From: Methanospirillum purgamenti
Lineage (GTDB): Archaea > Halobacteriota > Methanomicrobia > Methanomicrobiales > Methanospirillaceae
Strand: one strand, 5' to 3'
Length of the DNA stretch: 64,000 bases
Assembly: GCF_018502485.1 (NCBI RefSeq)
Contig: NZ_CP075546.1
Shown: one piece after another, positions 27,990 through 37,287 of the stretch
Layout of the letters: every line of letters starts with the position of its first letter
Numbering within the stretch: position 1 is the first letter of the stretch
Program-made: the position numbers and the translations under genes
The notes under the pieces: generated by a model
Databases searched by the model: none
Seen by the model: the letters and a program-made list of their open reading frames with translations, nothing else
What the model was told of the DNA's origin: nothing

Positions 27990-28777
27990 ATCATCCCTTG
28001 CTCATCAGGGATCTTACCTTTCGTTATAACCACAAGGATCCTGAACCGGTTTTTTCAAGTGTATCCCTCCATTTATCAGAGGGAGAGATCTTCTGCCTGA
28101 TAGGACCGAATGGAACAGGAAAGTCCACCCTTATAAAATGTATAGCAGGTCTCCTTTCTTTTGAATCAGGGGAAGTGCTCATTGAAGGAAATAACCTTCA
28201 ATCGTTGACCCCGTCTCAGTCAGCCAGAATAATTGGATATGTACCTCAGTCTCATATCCCATCATTTCCCTTTCCGGTTCGTGACGTCGTGGTAATGGGA
28301 CGTTCGCCTCATTTAGGTCCGCTCTCTTCTCCAACCCTTGCAGATATGCAGGTTGCAGATGATGCAATGGATACCGTTGGAATAGCTCATCTTGCAGATA
28401 GACCCTGCACTGATATCAGCGGTGGTGAATACCAATTGGTCCTGATAGCACGAGCATTGACCCAGATGCCAAGAATTTTACTCCTTGATGAGCCGACATC
28501 ACACCTGGATCTTGGAAACCAGATGAAAATTTTGAGGACGATTGCCTGTCTGAGTGAACAGGGACTGACAATTCTCATGGCAACTCATTTTCCAGATCAT
28601 GCCTTTTTATTGTCCGGGCGGGTCGGAGTAATGATGAGACAAGGACTGACCAGGATTGGTAAGGCAGAGACCGTCATCACAGAGGATACCATGAAAGAGG
28701 CATATGATGCAAGAGTATCTATCATGACCATACCAGGAAATGACGGACGAAAAATCTGTGTGCCTCTTTTATCCTGA
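27986..28777 (+). CDS. FecE/BtuD-type ABC transporter ATPase
   Basis: 263 residues from ATG 27986, which overlaps the permease stop as ATGA; a longer open frame from 27761 lies within the permease and is rejected. Motifs: Walker A GPNGTGKST, Q-loop YVPQSH, signature DISGGEYQLVLIARAL, Walker B ILLLDEPTSHLDL, H-switch ATHF. It powers the preceding permease. The methyltransferase gene begins three bases after its stop. Confidence 0.95.
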   Translation: MNHPLLIRDLTFRYNHKDPEPVFSSVSLHLSEGEIFCLIGPNGTGKSTLIKCIAGLLSFESGEVLIEGNNLQSLTPSQSARIIGYVPQSHIPSFPFPVRDVVVMGRSPHLGPLSSPTLADMQVADDAMDTVGIAHLADRPCTDISGGEYQLVLIARALTQMPRILLLDEPTSHLDLGNQMKILRTIACLSEQGLTILMATHFPDHAFLLSGRVGVMMRQGLTRIGKAETVITEDTMKEAYDARVSIMTIPGNDGRKICVPLLS

Positions 28778-28780
28778 AAA

Positions 28781-29485
28781 ATGACTCACATCATCAAAGA
28801 TGAAAAAATGAACGAATTACATCAGACAGAACAGAAATCAGGGAGCGATTGTGAAAAGTACGACCCAATGGATGAACAAAAAGCACGGGCTTTTGATAAA
28901 ACCGCATCCACCATCTTTGCTCCAATTTATCCGGTAATTGCAGACCAGATTCTTGAAAGGACACATATCCGGAAGGGGACCGTTCTTGATGCAGGATGTG
29001 GACCTGCTCATCTGTCAATGGCCCTGGCACAAGCATCTGATCTTCGAATCTATGCTTTTGATACATCCCCGATGATGCTTCAGATTGCGTATGAACACAT
29101 CACAGATGCAGGACTTGTCAGAAGAATTGTCCCGGTCCTTGGAGATATCCATGATCTTCCCTTTGAAGATGGAACAATAGATCTTGTTGTCAGTCGAGGT
29201 TCCTGGTTCTTCTGGGAGGATCTGCAGGGTGCTTTTCGTGAAATTTATCGCGTTCTTTCACCCGGAGGAGTAACATACATCGGAGGAGGGTTTGGCAACT
29301 CAGCTCTGAAAGAAGCAATTCATACCGCAATGGCAGAAAAAGATCCTGAATTCTCCAAAGGGGTTTCTAACCGGATGATGAGAAATAATCCTGACCGGAT
29401 TAGAGGAGAACTTGAAAAGGCAGAGATCCGTTCCTATGAACTGATTCAGGACGACTCAGGGTTCTGGCTTATGATGAAAAAATAA
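28781..29485 (+). CDS. Class I SAM-dependent methyltransferase in the importer operon
   Basis: 234 residues with a Rossmann methyltransferase core: motif I VLDAGCGPAHLSMAL, motif II YAFDTSPMML, LGDIHDLPFEDGTIDLVVSRGS (motif III/IV) and a post-motif VLSPGGVTYIGGG. It belongs to the UbiE/Methyltransf_11 class. An in-frame ATG at 28808 is an alternative start. The gene lies 3 bp after the ATPase and 10 bp before the radical SAM gene, so it is part of one transcript. The target may be the imported cofactor or chelate, which is inference from position; the sequence does not say. Confidence 0.85.
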   Translation: MTHIIKDEKMNELHQTEQKSGSDCEKYDPMDEQKARAFDKTASTIFAPIYPVIADQILERTHIRKGTVLDAGCGPAHLSMALAQASDLRIYAFDTSPMMLQIAYEHITDAGLVRRIVPVLGDIHDLPFEDGTIDLVVSRGSWFFWEDLQGAFREIYRVLSPGGVTYIGGGFGNSALKEAIHTAMAEKDPEFSKGVSNRMMRNNPDRIRGELEKAEIRSYELIQDDSGFWLMMKK

Positions 29486-29495
29486 AGGAGAACTT

Positions 29496-31232
29496 ATGAC
29501 AACCTGTTCAGTATGTGAGATGCAGTGTGAAATCCAGGAGAACCGGTCTGGATCCTGCGGCATGTATACCTGTCATGATGGTCAGATTCATGAACGGTTT
29601 CCAAATTCATATCTTATTGAGTATCCGGTCAGTATTGAGACGATCCCGTTTCTTCACTTTTATCCTAAAAATAAATTCTTACAGGTCAGCACGGTTGGTT
29701 GTAATTTCAGATGTGTCGGGTGTGTATCAGATCTCCTGACACGGACAGCAGCAGAATTTACTCCGTCTCTGATTCACACGTCACCAAAAGACGTGGTTGC
29801 CCGTGCTCTCAACGAGAAATGTAAGGGAATAGTCTTTGCACTCAATGATCCAACGGTATCATTTCCAACCTTTCTTGGTCTGGCAGATCAGGCGAAAAAA
29901 GCTGGACTCCTGATCGGATGCTCAACAAATGGATATTTCACCGAAGAGTCATTATCCCAGATGATACCGGTTGTTGATGCAGTTGCTGTCGGGATTAAAG
30001 GATGTGATGATGCCGCCTACCACACATGTGGAGTGAGATCATCAGAACCGGTGTTCAGAAATATCAAAAAACTGGTGGATTCAGGCATCCATGTCGAAGT
30101 GACCGTGGTGTATGAAAAAGGATCTGAAGAAGAACTGGTAAAGACGGTAAAGCGTGTTGTAAAAATCAGCCCGGAGATCCCCATTCTGGTTATGAGATTT
30201 ATTCCCTTTGGTCCTGCTGATCTGGCCCTTGAACCAGGCATCCGTGCATCTGAAGAGATGTGTGACAAATTGCGGGAATATGCCCGATATGTTTATCTGT
30301 TTAATTCTCCGGGTTCATCATATCTTCAGACCAGGTGCCCGGAATGTGGTCAGGTCATTGTACGACGGGAATTTTATGGCCCGATGGGTGCCAGGGTAAT
30401 CGACAAATCCACACAATGGACCTGTTCCTGTGGATGTACCATACCACATACTGGCACGATTGCACAGGAAACATACCAGGAAGAGGGTATGATGGGAGGG
30501 TATCGGCCCACTCGTGCTCTTGAGATAATCAAGGCAATTACCACTTGTCTTGATATTCAGGATGAAAAAACAAGTGCAAAGGTCTGGATGGATTTTATAT
30601 CCCAAAATTATATCGACATACTCCACAAGAAGATCCAGAAGATTGAAACGTTCTATGAGGTCATTGCACATCTGGCAGAGATTACCGGAACAGTCCACAA
30701 AGGTGCTCAGCTCATCTCGTATATTCAAGATCGGACAGCAGACATCTCATCCCTGGTGCAGAATAAACAAAGACCACGAGTTCTGTATGTCATGGGAACA
30801 CCGCTCTTTCTCTTAAATGAAGACCGGTTTGAAAACGCAATGGTCAGAGCAGCCGGAGGTGAACCGGTTAACATAAATCTCACCCGGAAAGGAAAACCTG
30901 GGATCATGGTGGATCCGGCGTTAATCAACCAGCTGAATCCGGATGTAATCATGGTATCTGGATTCCTGGCAACTCCTCTTGAGGATATGTATGCAATCTG
31001 TGAGGAACAGGGTATTGATGTGAATGCAGTCCGAAACCACAGGATCCATCTTATGCCCCCATCATGGGATTTTGGCAGCCCACGGTTTGTACTAGGTCTT
31101 TTCTACCTGGTCAGTGTGCTCCACCCAGACTGTACTGTTGATATTGTGAAAGAAGCAGAACAGTTTTACCAACAATTCTATCACATGTCATATGCTGAAG
31201 CGAAACCAAACAGGTCCTTTTTCCGGGCCTGA
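29496..31232 (+). CDS. Radical SAM protein fused to a binding-protein-like domain
   Basis: 578 residues. The N-terminus is cysteine-rich (C4, C7, C11, C21, C26). The radical SAM cluster follows as CNFRCVGC (C69, C73, C76) with the fold continuing through IVFALNDPTVSFPTFLGLA and LIGCSTNGYF, close to AmrS/PflA-type activases. A zinc-ribbon-like part lies near 290-320 (RCPECGQ, CSCGC). The last ~130 residues (RPRVLYVMGTPLFLL, INQLNPDVIMVSGFLATP, VRNHRIHLMPPSWDFGSP) resemble one lobe of a TroA-type metal-chelate binding protein but without any signal peptide, so the domain is cytosolic. It could receive the imported chelate for a radical-based modification. GGAG sits six bases before the start. 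Last gene of the importer operon. Confidence 0.83.
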   Translation: MTTCSVCEMQCEIQENRSGSCGMYTCHDGQIHERFPNSYLIEYPVSIETIPFLHFYPKNKFLQVSTVGCNFRCVGCVSDLLTRTAAEFTPSLIHTSPKDVVARALNEKCKGIVFALNDPTVSFPTFLGLADQAKKAGLLIGCSTNGYFTEESLSQMIPVVDAVAVGIKGCDDAAYHTCGVRSSEPVFRNIKKLVDSGIHVEVTVVYEKGSEEELVKTVKRVVKISPEIPILVMRFIPFGPADLALEPGIRASEEMCDKLREYARYVYLFNSPGSSYLQTRCPECGQVIVRREFYGPMGARVIDKSTQWTCSCGCTIPHTGTIAQETYQEEGMMGGYRPTRALEIIKAITTCLDIQDEKTSAKVWMDFISQNYIDILHKKIQKIETFYEVIAHLAEITGTVHKGAQLISYIQDRTADISSLVQNKQRPRVLYVMGTPLFLLNEDRFENAMVRAAGGEPVNINLTRKGKPGIMVDPALINQLNPDVIMVSGFLATPLEDMYAICEEQGIDVNAVRNHRIHLMPPSWDFGSPRFVLGLFYLVSVLHPDCTVDIVKEAEQFYQQFYHMSYAEAKPNRSFFRA

Positions 31233-31293
31233 CTCTTATTTTTATAACCGCTCAACCGGCAACCCTTTGACATATTGAATCATATTATGTTTT

Positions 31294-31851
31294 ATGAGCC
31301 GAAAATTGGTTTTATTCATTTCAGGTCTCGTAATTATCAGTCTGATATCTACTGGATATGCAGATATGACCACCCTTCCCCAGATACAGCTTCCCCTAGC
31401 TCCGCCTGCACAAGAAGCACCATTTGACGATGATGAATTCTTTGATCGGGCAAACACAACCATATACACAATCTGTAATGGGCAAACCCTCCCGGTTGGG
31501 AAGATGAATACTGCCGTTCATGACTCCCTGGCCGGAACTTATTACACTCTTATCAGGATGAATATCAGTCAGGAACAGTATCCACGGGCAGAAGAGATCG
31601 TATCATTCCTATCCTATACCCTGACACTCTCAGAAAAATACCAGGACTATGAATCAGAGCAGAATAAATTCTCTCCGGTGGATATGGGTATTACCCCTTA
31701 TGAAGATCTGGTGCCCTGGTACGATGCAGCAGCCGGAGTCTGGAAGAAGATCTCCAAAGAGTTTCCGGGTGCGAAGATGTATGGTATGCCCTCTTCAATC
31801 GGACCGAAAAACTGGACATTAGGGGAATTTCCAGTCGTAGGAACATCATAA
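31294..31851 (+). CDS. Small secreted protein, paralogue of the gene at 38257-38802
   Basis: 185 residues with a signal peptide (KLVLFISGLVIISLISTGYA). Family not recognised. The mature part has a proline-rich start (LPLAPPAQEAPFDDDEFF), one conserved Cys in TICNGQTLPVGKMN, and helices LAGTYYTLIRMNISQEQYPRAEEIVSFLSYTLTLSEKY. The 38.3 kb protein shares the same framework (APPAQ-xxP-DDD-FF, CNG, DSL, YY-RM--SQE, SYTL). It is 60 bp after the radical SAM gene but has its own leader. Exported, function unknown. Confidence 0.72.
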   Translation: MSRKLVLFISGLVIISLISTGYADMTTLPQIQLPLAPPAQEAPFDDDEFFDRANTTIYTICNGQTLPVGKMNTAVHDSLAGTYYTLIRMNISQEQYPRAEEIVSFLSYTLTLSEKYQDYESEQNKFSPVDMGITPYEDLVPWYDAAAGVWKKISKEFPGAKMYGMPSSIGPKNWTLGEFPVVGTS

Positions 31852-31944
31852 TAGAAATCCATCCTTTTTTGCCCATCTTCGAGATGGAATGTTGGATTAT
31901 ATCACATTGTTAAAAAAAGAGAACTATGAGATTGTTTTTTCCTA

Positions 31945-34239
31945 TCAAAGATGCTGAACAAAATACCGCATCATCGTCTTCAGATAATAAGGATCATAAT
32001 TCAGATCATGATTCATATTTGAAAATACCATGATCTCATACTTTTTCCCTGCTGATTCAAGACTATCAGCGAGCTGCATGGTCATAGACGGATGAACATT
32101 ATCATCCATATCTCCAGTCATGAGAAGGAGATTGCCTTTCAGGTTATCGGCTTTCACCGCAGCAGCCTGATCAGCATAAGATCCGGTCACCGGGTACCCC
32201 TGATACTTTTCTCCCCAGAATGATCCATACAGACGACAGTCATGATCCCCTGATGCAGCAACTCCCACCTTGAAAAAGTCAGGATAGGTGAGCATTGCCT
32301 GGGCTGCCATATATCCTCCGGCAGATTTTCCATATATTCCAATCCGGCTGATGTCCATATACGGATACCTGGATACAAGTTGTTTCAGACCTGCAATATG
32401 ATCAGGAAGCCCACAGTCTGCCAGATTTCCATAACTTACATCATGGAAGGATTTTGATCGGTATGCTGTTCCCAGACCATCCATGGTGACAACAACATAC
32501 CCAAGTTCAGAGAGCATCTGACAGGTCCAGTAAATCTTTGAGTTCCAACTCAGATCTGCTGGATATCCGGTTGCGGTCACAATGGTATAGGGTCCGGGAT
32601 ATACAACGTCAATGACCGGATACTTCTTTGTATTATCAAAATTCGTAGGTTTGAACAAGAGTCCGTATATTTCTGTTTTTCCATCCCGTGCAGTCATCGT
32701 AATTCGTTCTGCAGGAGACCAGCCAGTTCGTCTGAGATCTGAATCATCTGCTGATGCCAGGTGCATCACCTGTGTACCATTCATCGAACGAAGGACAGTA
32801 ACCGTTGGAAGATCAGCTCTAGAATAGGCATCGATAAAACAGGAGAGATCCGGAGCTATGGATATGGCATGATCTGCCTGTCCGGGAGTGAGCAGTTTCA
32901 GGTCATTTCCATCAAGCTGAACCCGGTACAGATATCGATAATACGGATTCCCCCCCTCTTTTCCTGAACCGGTAAAGTAAATATGTCCATTCGTTTCATC
33001 AACCGCAAGAATCTCTCTGACCACCCAGGGGCCGGAGGTTATCTGATTCTTCAGTGTTCCATCCGGGTTATACCGGTACAGATGTCCCCACCCGTCACGT
33101 TCTGAAAACCAGATGATCTCTCCATTTTTCAGGACTGCAACATTAGGACGGTCAGCATATTGCAGATTGGACTCGATATACGTTTTTCCAGTCTCATGAA
33201 GGAGTTCTCTGACAACCCCGGTCTGTGCATTTCCAGACAAGAGACGAAGCATCTTCTCGCCCCGTTCAATAAAAAGCATGTAGGTTGAATTTCCGGATTG
33301 ATCCCACCATTGCAGAAGATTTGTATCGGTATCCATCATACTGACTTCTGGCTGGGACCGGCAGTTCATGAAGATCTCCTGCTTTGTCCTGGTATCAATG
33401 ACCACCGGTTCATACTGAGGGATCTGCGCATCTCCCGGATAGGCATACCGATAGGAGTAGAGGACCGGGCGTTTGCCAATATCCGGAGCATCCTGAATTA
33501 GCCAGAGAGGACTCACATTCCGTTGATCAACTTTGTAGGTTGCGATTTTTGTCGAGTCAGGTGACCAGACAATGTAGGGAGAAGGAGTCTGATTCAACCT
33601 TGATTCAGATACCGGATACCTGACCGTATCTGAACGTTTCCCATAGAAATAGTTCTCGGTTCCGTTAACAGTCAGAGGTTCTTTCAAACCGGTTCTGGTA
33701 TCATACAGCCAGAGATTGCTCTCGTTTACATAAGCAATATGGGACTTGTCAGGTGAGAGAACGCCAGATGTAACATCAGCCGGGACAGAGTATTGTGAAA
33801 CCCGGCTGGTTTTGACATCACAATTCCACCTGGAACCAAAAGCCGAAAATGTAAATGTCTGCTCATCCGGAGACAATTCCATATCCTGAATAGGAAGCCG
33901 GGATGGATGAATCTCTTTTCCTGTTGCCTGCGCCAGAGCCGGGGCAAACCGGACAGTATCCAGAAGTCTCTTTTTTACTCCTTGTGAGACATTGACAATA
34001 TAAAACATCGTCGTATCCCGGCTATTGTCAGAATACCAGAATGCATCAGATCGTACCCAGTGTGGCTGTATTGAGGCATGATATATGTGTGAGACTGCAT
34101 TATCCGGATAAAAAAACTCAGCCATCTTAATCTCATGTTGAGGGACCGGATTATTGGTGTCTCGTGCCGAGACAGGGGTAAAAACCAGGGCTATGATGAG
34201 AAATAATAATAGAAATGTTCGGAGATATCGAAATGCCAT
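31945..34239 (-). CDS. Secreted S9 prolyl oligopeptidase / dipeptidyl-peptidase IV-like
   Basis: About 764 residues from ATG 34239, chosen because MAFRYLRTFLLLFLIIALVFTPVSA is a signal peptide; the longer frame places it internally. A DPP-IV-type beta-propeller (LSPDKSHIAYVNESNLWLYD, VWSPDSTKIATYKVD) precedes an alpha/beta-hydrolase domain. The catalytic triad is visible: Ser in GIYGKSAGGYMAA, Asp in TGDMDDNVHP, His in NMNHDLNYDP. It should cleave proline-containing peptides outside the cytoplasmic membrane. No ribosome site is evident. Single gene, 15 bp after the CDF-like gene on the same strand, so readthrough is possible. Confidence 0.9.
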   Translation of the reverse strand: MAFRYLRTFLLLFLIIALVFTPVSARDTNNPVPQHEIKMAEFFYPDNAVSHIYHASIQPHWVRSDAFWYSDNSRDTTMFYIVNVSQGVKKRLLDTVRFAPALAQATGKEIHPSRLPIQDMELSPDEQTFTFSAFGSRWNCDVKTSRVSQYSVPADVTSGVLSPDKSHIAYVNESNLWLYDTRTGLKEPLTVNGTENYFYGKRSDTVRYPVSESRLNQTPSPYIVWSPDSTKIATYKVDQRNVSPLWLIQDAPDIGKRPVLYSYRYAYPGDAQIPQYEPVVIDTRTKQEIFMNCRSQPEVSMMDTDTNLLQWWDQSGNSTYMLFIERGEKMLRLLSGNAQTGVVRELLHETGKTYIESNLQYADRPNVAVLKNGEIIWFSERDGWGHLYRYNPDGTLKNQITSGPWVVREILAVDETNGHIYFTGSGKEGGNPYYRYLYRVQLDGNDLKLLTPGQADHAISIAPDLSCFIDAYSRADLPTVTVLRSMNGTQVMHLASADDSDLRRTGWSPAERITMTARDGKTEIYGLLFKPTNFDNTKKYPVIDVVYPGPYTIVTATGYPADLSWNSKIYWTCQMLSELGYVVVTMDGLGTAYRSKSFHDVSYGNLADCGLPDHIAGLKQLVSRYPYMDISRIGIYGKSAGGYMAAQAMLTYPDFFKVGVAASGDHDCRLYGSFWGEKYQGYPVTGSYADQAAAVKADNLKGNLLLMTGDMDDNVHPSMTMQLADSLESAGKKYEIMVFSNMNHDLNYDPYYLKTMMRYFVQHL

Positions 34240-34368
34240 AAAAAAGGAGGGAGAGAATAAGGTAAATAGATGACTATGGACATCCAGGAAGGTGCCAGGA
34301 CTATCACAAAAGTAAAGGAATAATAAAAGGTACAACCGATCTACTGGGCTCAAAAAGGAGTGTTTTAT

Positions 34369-35316
34369 CTAAGAAGATTCAGAACCATACTTTCCGGTAC
34401 ATGGCATGATGGTCACCGAACTCTTTGGGATCTCTTTTTCCAGCGAATTTTTTATCCGATAAATGACTGACTGGACCTCGGTGAGTTTTTTCTCACCATC
34501 AAATTCGAGAAAGAGTTCAATATAAATGAAATTCCCACACCGCCTTGAGCGGACTCCATGAAATGCCTGATAATCATCAAAGAAATCTGCAAGTGAACGA
34601 ACGACAACTAATTGCAGTTCTTCTTCAATCGTCCGGTCAAGGAGATCCGGAAGAGAGGTTGAGATGGTTCGGTATCCGGACAGAAGAAATGAACCGATGA
34701 CGATAAATGAGGCTATTGGGTCGATATAAATCGCCCATTCGTGTTCCTCTAAGAAAACGACCAGAATCAACGCAACAAGAACAATAAGGTCAGTAATTGC
34801 TTTGGTCTTAAAAAGGGTGATCTGAGCTTCTAATACAGGAGAATATTCCATTTTCGCAATGTGAACCTTCTCTCTCCACAAAACCACATTCACTAAAACC
34901 CCAATGACCAGCACCACCATTGCAACGATGGTAACCTCTTCATGAAGCATATGGGGATTGAGCAGTTTAAAGATAGTCAGACCAAATACCAGGGCAAGAG
35001 AGAGGATCATCACTGCTCCGGTTACTATGCTCGTAAGTGTCTCAAATTTCCCCATGCCGTAATCATACGACGCATTGGATCCTCCTTCAGACATCTTTTT
35101 CAGAGCAACCCAGGAGAAAAAGGTTGAAAGGATTTCATTTCCTTTTTTAATTACATCGGTGTAAAGGGTCACCGATCCAGATAAAATAGCCAGGATTAAG
35201 GAAGGAACCCAGAATATTGAATCAATTACGAGACTTTTAAAAATTACACGCTCTTTTATATGCTGCATGTACGTCTCTGATTTGGGATTGTCTTCACTTG
35301 ATATGACGTGACTCAT
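34369..35316 (-). CDS. Cation diffusion facilitator-like transporter with altered metal site
   Basis: 315 residues, six predicted membrane helices and a C-terminal cytoplasmic ferredoxin-like domain (LVVVRSLADFFDDYQAFHGVRSR, IYIELFLEFDGE), the CDF layout. In helix 2 the usual D-x3-D zinc ligands read TDVIKKGNE, and in helix 5 the usual H-x3-D reads KAITD, so His is replaced by Lys. The conserved DYGMGKFE (usually H/DYGHGKxE) after helix 2 is kept. These substitutions imply a different ion (Mn, Fe or monovalent) or loss of transport. Topology and fold support the family; the substrate is open. Located upstream of the S9 peptidase on the same strand. Confidence 0.85.
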   Translation of the reverse strand: MSHVISSEDNPKSETYMQHIKERVIFKSLVIDSIFWVPSLILAILSGSVTLYTDVIKKGNEILSTFFSWVALKKMSEGGSNASYDYGMGKFETLTSIVTGAVMILSLALVFGLTIFKLLNPHMLHEEVTIVAMVVLVIGVLVNVVLWREKVHIAKMEYSPVLEAQITLFKTKAITDLIVLVALILVVFLEEHEWAIYIDPIASFIVIGSFLLSGYRTISTSLPDLLDRTIEEELQLVVVRSLADFFDDYQAFHGVRSRRCGNFIYIELFLEFDGEKKLTEVQSVIYRIKNSLEKEIPKSSVTIMPCTGKYGSESS

Positions 35317-35505
35317 GTGCTCATAGTTCTATGTCATATACATACAAAAAATAGTCTTTCAGATAGAAGATCAGATCCTGAAAGATAAAAATAATAAATC
35401 GGATGTAAATACTATACCTGATAGAATCCAAAAATAATCCAAAAGATCCTGAGTTACAAAAACCAGATATGCATACAATTTCAGTATCCAAAGACATTAC
35501 AAACC

Positions 35506-36198
35506 ATGATGAGTGACTTTATTGGAATTGTCCGAGAGGTAACACAAGCTATTGTTCCAATTGTTACCCTCATCTTTCTTATTATGTTCTTTTTACCAGG
35601 CAACACTCCAGAGTTAATGGCCCAGTTCCTTATTGGAAGTATCATGGTTGTGCTGGGAATTACTTTGTTTCTTCTGGGGGTAGAGGTAGGTCTTCTTCCC
35701 ATGGGAGAAGCTATCGGAACTGCAATTCCCCGGTCAGGATCAATATTCCTTGTTATTCTCATTGCCTTTCTGTTTGGAGTACTGGCAACAATTGCAGAAC
35801 CGGATGTCAGAGTTCTTGCAATGATGATTCAATCGGTTACAGATGGGGGAATGGATAAAACATCATTAATCCTGGTAATTGCGATTGGGGTCGGGTTTTT
35901 TGTTGCCACGGCAATGGTTCGTATTATATATAATATTCCAATTGCGTATCTATTCGCAATAGGATATGGAGCAGTCATAATCCTTTCACTTTTTACTTCA
36001 CCAGAATATGTTCCGATAGCATTTGATGCAGGAGGAGTGACCACCGGTCCTATCACCGTTCCATTTATTCTTTCCCTTGGAATTGGTATCACCTCAACGC
36101 TTGGGAACAGGACTGCCCTTTCCGATGGATTCGGGCTGATAGGCCTTGCATCTATTGGTCCTATGCTCGGAGTAATGCTGGCAGGAGCACTGGTATGA
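35506..36198 (+). CDS. DUF1538 membrane protein A
   Basis: 230 residues, about seven helices. The DUF1538 signature appears as LGVEVGLLPMGEAIG and FDAGGVTTGPITVPFILSLGIG. Family function is unknown. Many DUF1538 proteins carry two such halves in one chain of ~500 residues; here each half is its own gene. The start is ATG ATG without a clear ribosome site. The stop overlaps the next start as ATGA. Together with the following DUF1538 and PII-like genes it forms an operon, which suggests a transporter whose gate is set by a PII-like protein. Confidence 0.88.
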   Translation: MMSDFIGIVREVTQAIVPIVTLIFLIMFFLPGNTPELMAQFLIGSIMVVLGITLFLLGVEVGLLPMGEAIGTAIPRSGSIFLVILIAFLFGVLATIAEPDVRVLAMMIQSVTDGGMDKTSLILVIAIGVGFFVATAMVRIIYNIPIAYLFAIGYGAVIILSLFTSPEYVPIAFDAGGVTTGPITVPFILSLGIGITSTLGNRTALSDGFGLIGLASIGPMLGVMLAGALV

Positions 36199-36926
36199 TT
36201 TATTTACCAATAGCTGACGGACTTGATCATGTAATTATAGACGTACTGCAGGCACTGACTCCTCTTGTTATATTTTTCATCATTTTTCAGATTCTGTCAT
36301 TAAAACTGCCACGAGAATACGTAATTAATCTTTTTAAGGGTATTATTATCACCCTCATTGGAATGATTCTCTTTTTCCAGGGAGTTAAAATTGCATTTTT
36401 ACCGATTGGACAGCGGATGGGTGAATACTTTGGAACCCTTGAACATTTGTGGATCCTGATTCCTTTTGGATTTTTGATGGGTTTTTTAACAACATTTGCA
36501 GAACCAGCAGTCAGGGTCCTTTGTCACCAGGTTGAAAAATCATCAAGTGGATACATCAGAGGAAGCCTGATTTTGTATGCACTCTCATTCGGGGTTGCAA
36601 TATCTGTAAGTATTGGAATGGCACGAATTATTTACAAAATTCCCTTTCTTCCTCTTGTTATCGGTGGGTATCTGCTGGCACTTATGCTCATGAGGTTCTC
36701 GGATAAAGAATTTATTTCAATAGCATTTGATTCAGGCGGAGTTGCAACCGGCCCGATGGCAGTAACTTTTTTAATGGCGTTTGCAGTTGGCGTTTCAGAT
36801 GTAATAGAAGGAAATAATCCCATTTTAGACGGATTTGGCATGATTGCCTTTATTGCACTGGCTCCAATTATCATGGTACTGGTTCTTGGAATATTATTTA
36901 AACAAAAATTAGAGGTACAACAATGA
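36195..36926 (+). CDS. DUF1538 membrane protein B
   Basis: 243 residues, about seven helices. The same diagnostic segments as in its neighbour occur here: GVKIAFLPIGQRMG and FDSGGVATGPMAVTFLMAFAVG, plus TTFAEPAVRVL, matching TIAEPDVRVL in the first protein. The pair probably assembles as a heteromeric channel or transporter in the membrane, each supplying one inverted or tandem half. Overlaps both neighbours by 4 bp (ATGA), so translation is coupled. Confidence 0.88.
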   Translation: MIYLPIADGLDHVIIDVLQALTPLVIFFIIFQILSLKLPREYVINLFKGIIITLIGMILFFQGVKIAFLPIGQRMGEYFGTLEHLWILIPFGFLMGFLTTFAEPAVRVLCHQVEKSSSGYIRGSLILYALSFGVAISVSIGMARIIYKIPFLPLVIGGYLLALMLMRFSDKEFISIAFDSGGVATGPMAVTFLMAFAVGVSDVIEGNNPILDGFGMIAFIALAPIIMVLVLGILFKQKLEVQQ

Positions 36927-37261
36927 TATGCGAAGGTTGCAAGGATTTGATCGTAACGATTGTAAAAAAAGGCTGGTCTGAACGGGTGATAACCGCATCA
37001 AGAAAAGCAGGAGCTGAAGGAGGAACGGTGTTAATGGGAAGAGGAACGGGCATTCATGAAATGCAATCAATACTAGGGCTCCCTATTGAACCAGAAAAAG
37101 AGGTTATTCTGACCATCGTCGAACCTGAACAAACAGATGAAATACTTTTAGCGATTGAAAAAGCAGCTCAATTAGATACACCAGGCATGGGTATTGCCTT
37201 TGTTATCAGCCTGAACAAAATAGCAGGCAGGGTTCATATGTTTTGTCAGGATAAAGAGTAG
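36923..37261 (+). CDS. PII-like signalling protein linked to DUF1538 genes
   Basis: 112 residues with a PII ferredoxin-like fold: DLIVTIVKKGWSERVITASRKAGAEGGTVLMGRGTG, the T-loop region HEMQSILGLPIEPEKEVILTIV, and LLAIEKAAQLDTPGMGIAFVISL. The B-loop GMGIAFV keeps the glycines of the nucleotide site, but the T-loop is short and lacks the uridylylated Tyr of GlnB. It is not next to ammonium transporter or glutamine synthetase genes. By position it controls the two DUF1538 proteins, probably by nucleotide-dependent binding. Overlaps the preceding gene by 4 bp. Confidence 0.85.
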   Translation: MICEGCKDLIVTIVKKGWSERVITASRKAGAEGGTVLMGRGTGIHEMQSILGLPIEPEKEVILTIVEPEQTDEILLAIEKAAQLDTPGMGIAFVISLNKIAGRVHMFCQDKE

Positions 37262-37287
37262 AAAAAAGCCCTGATAACCAGGGAATA

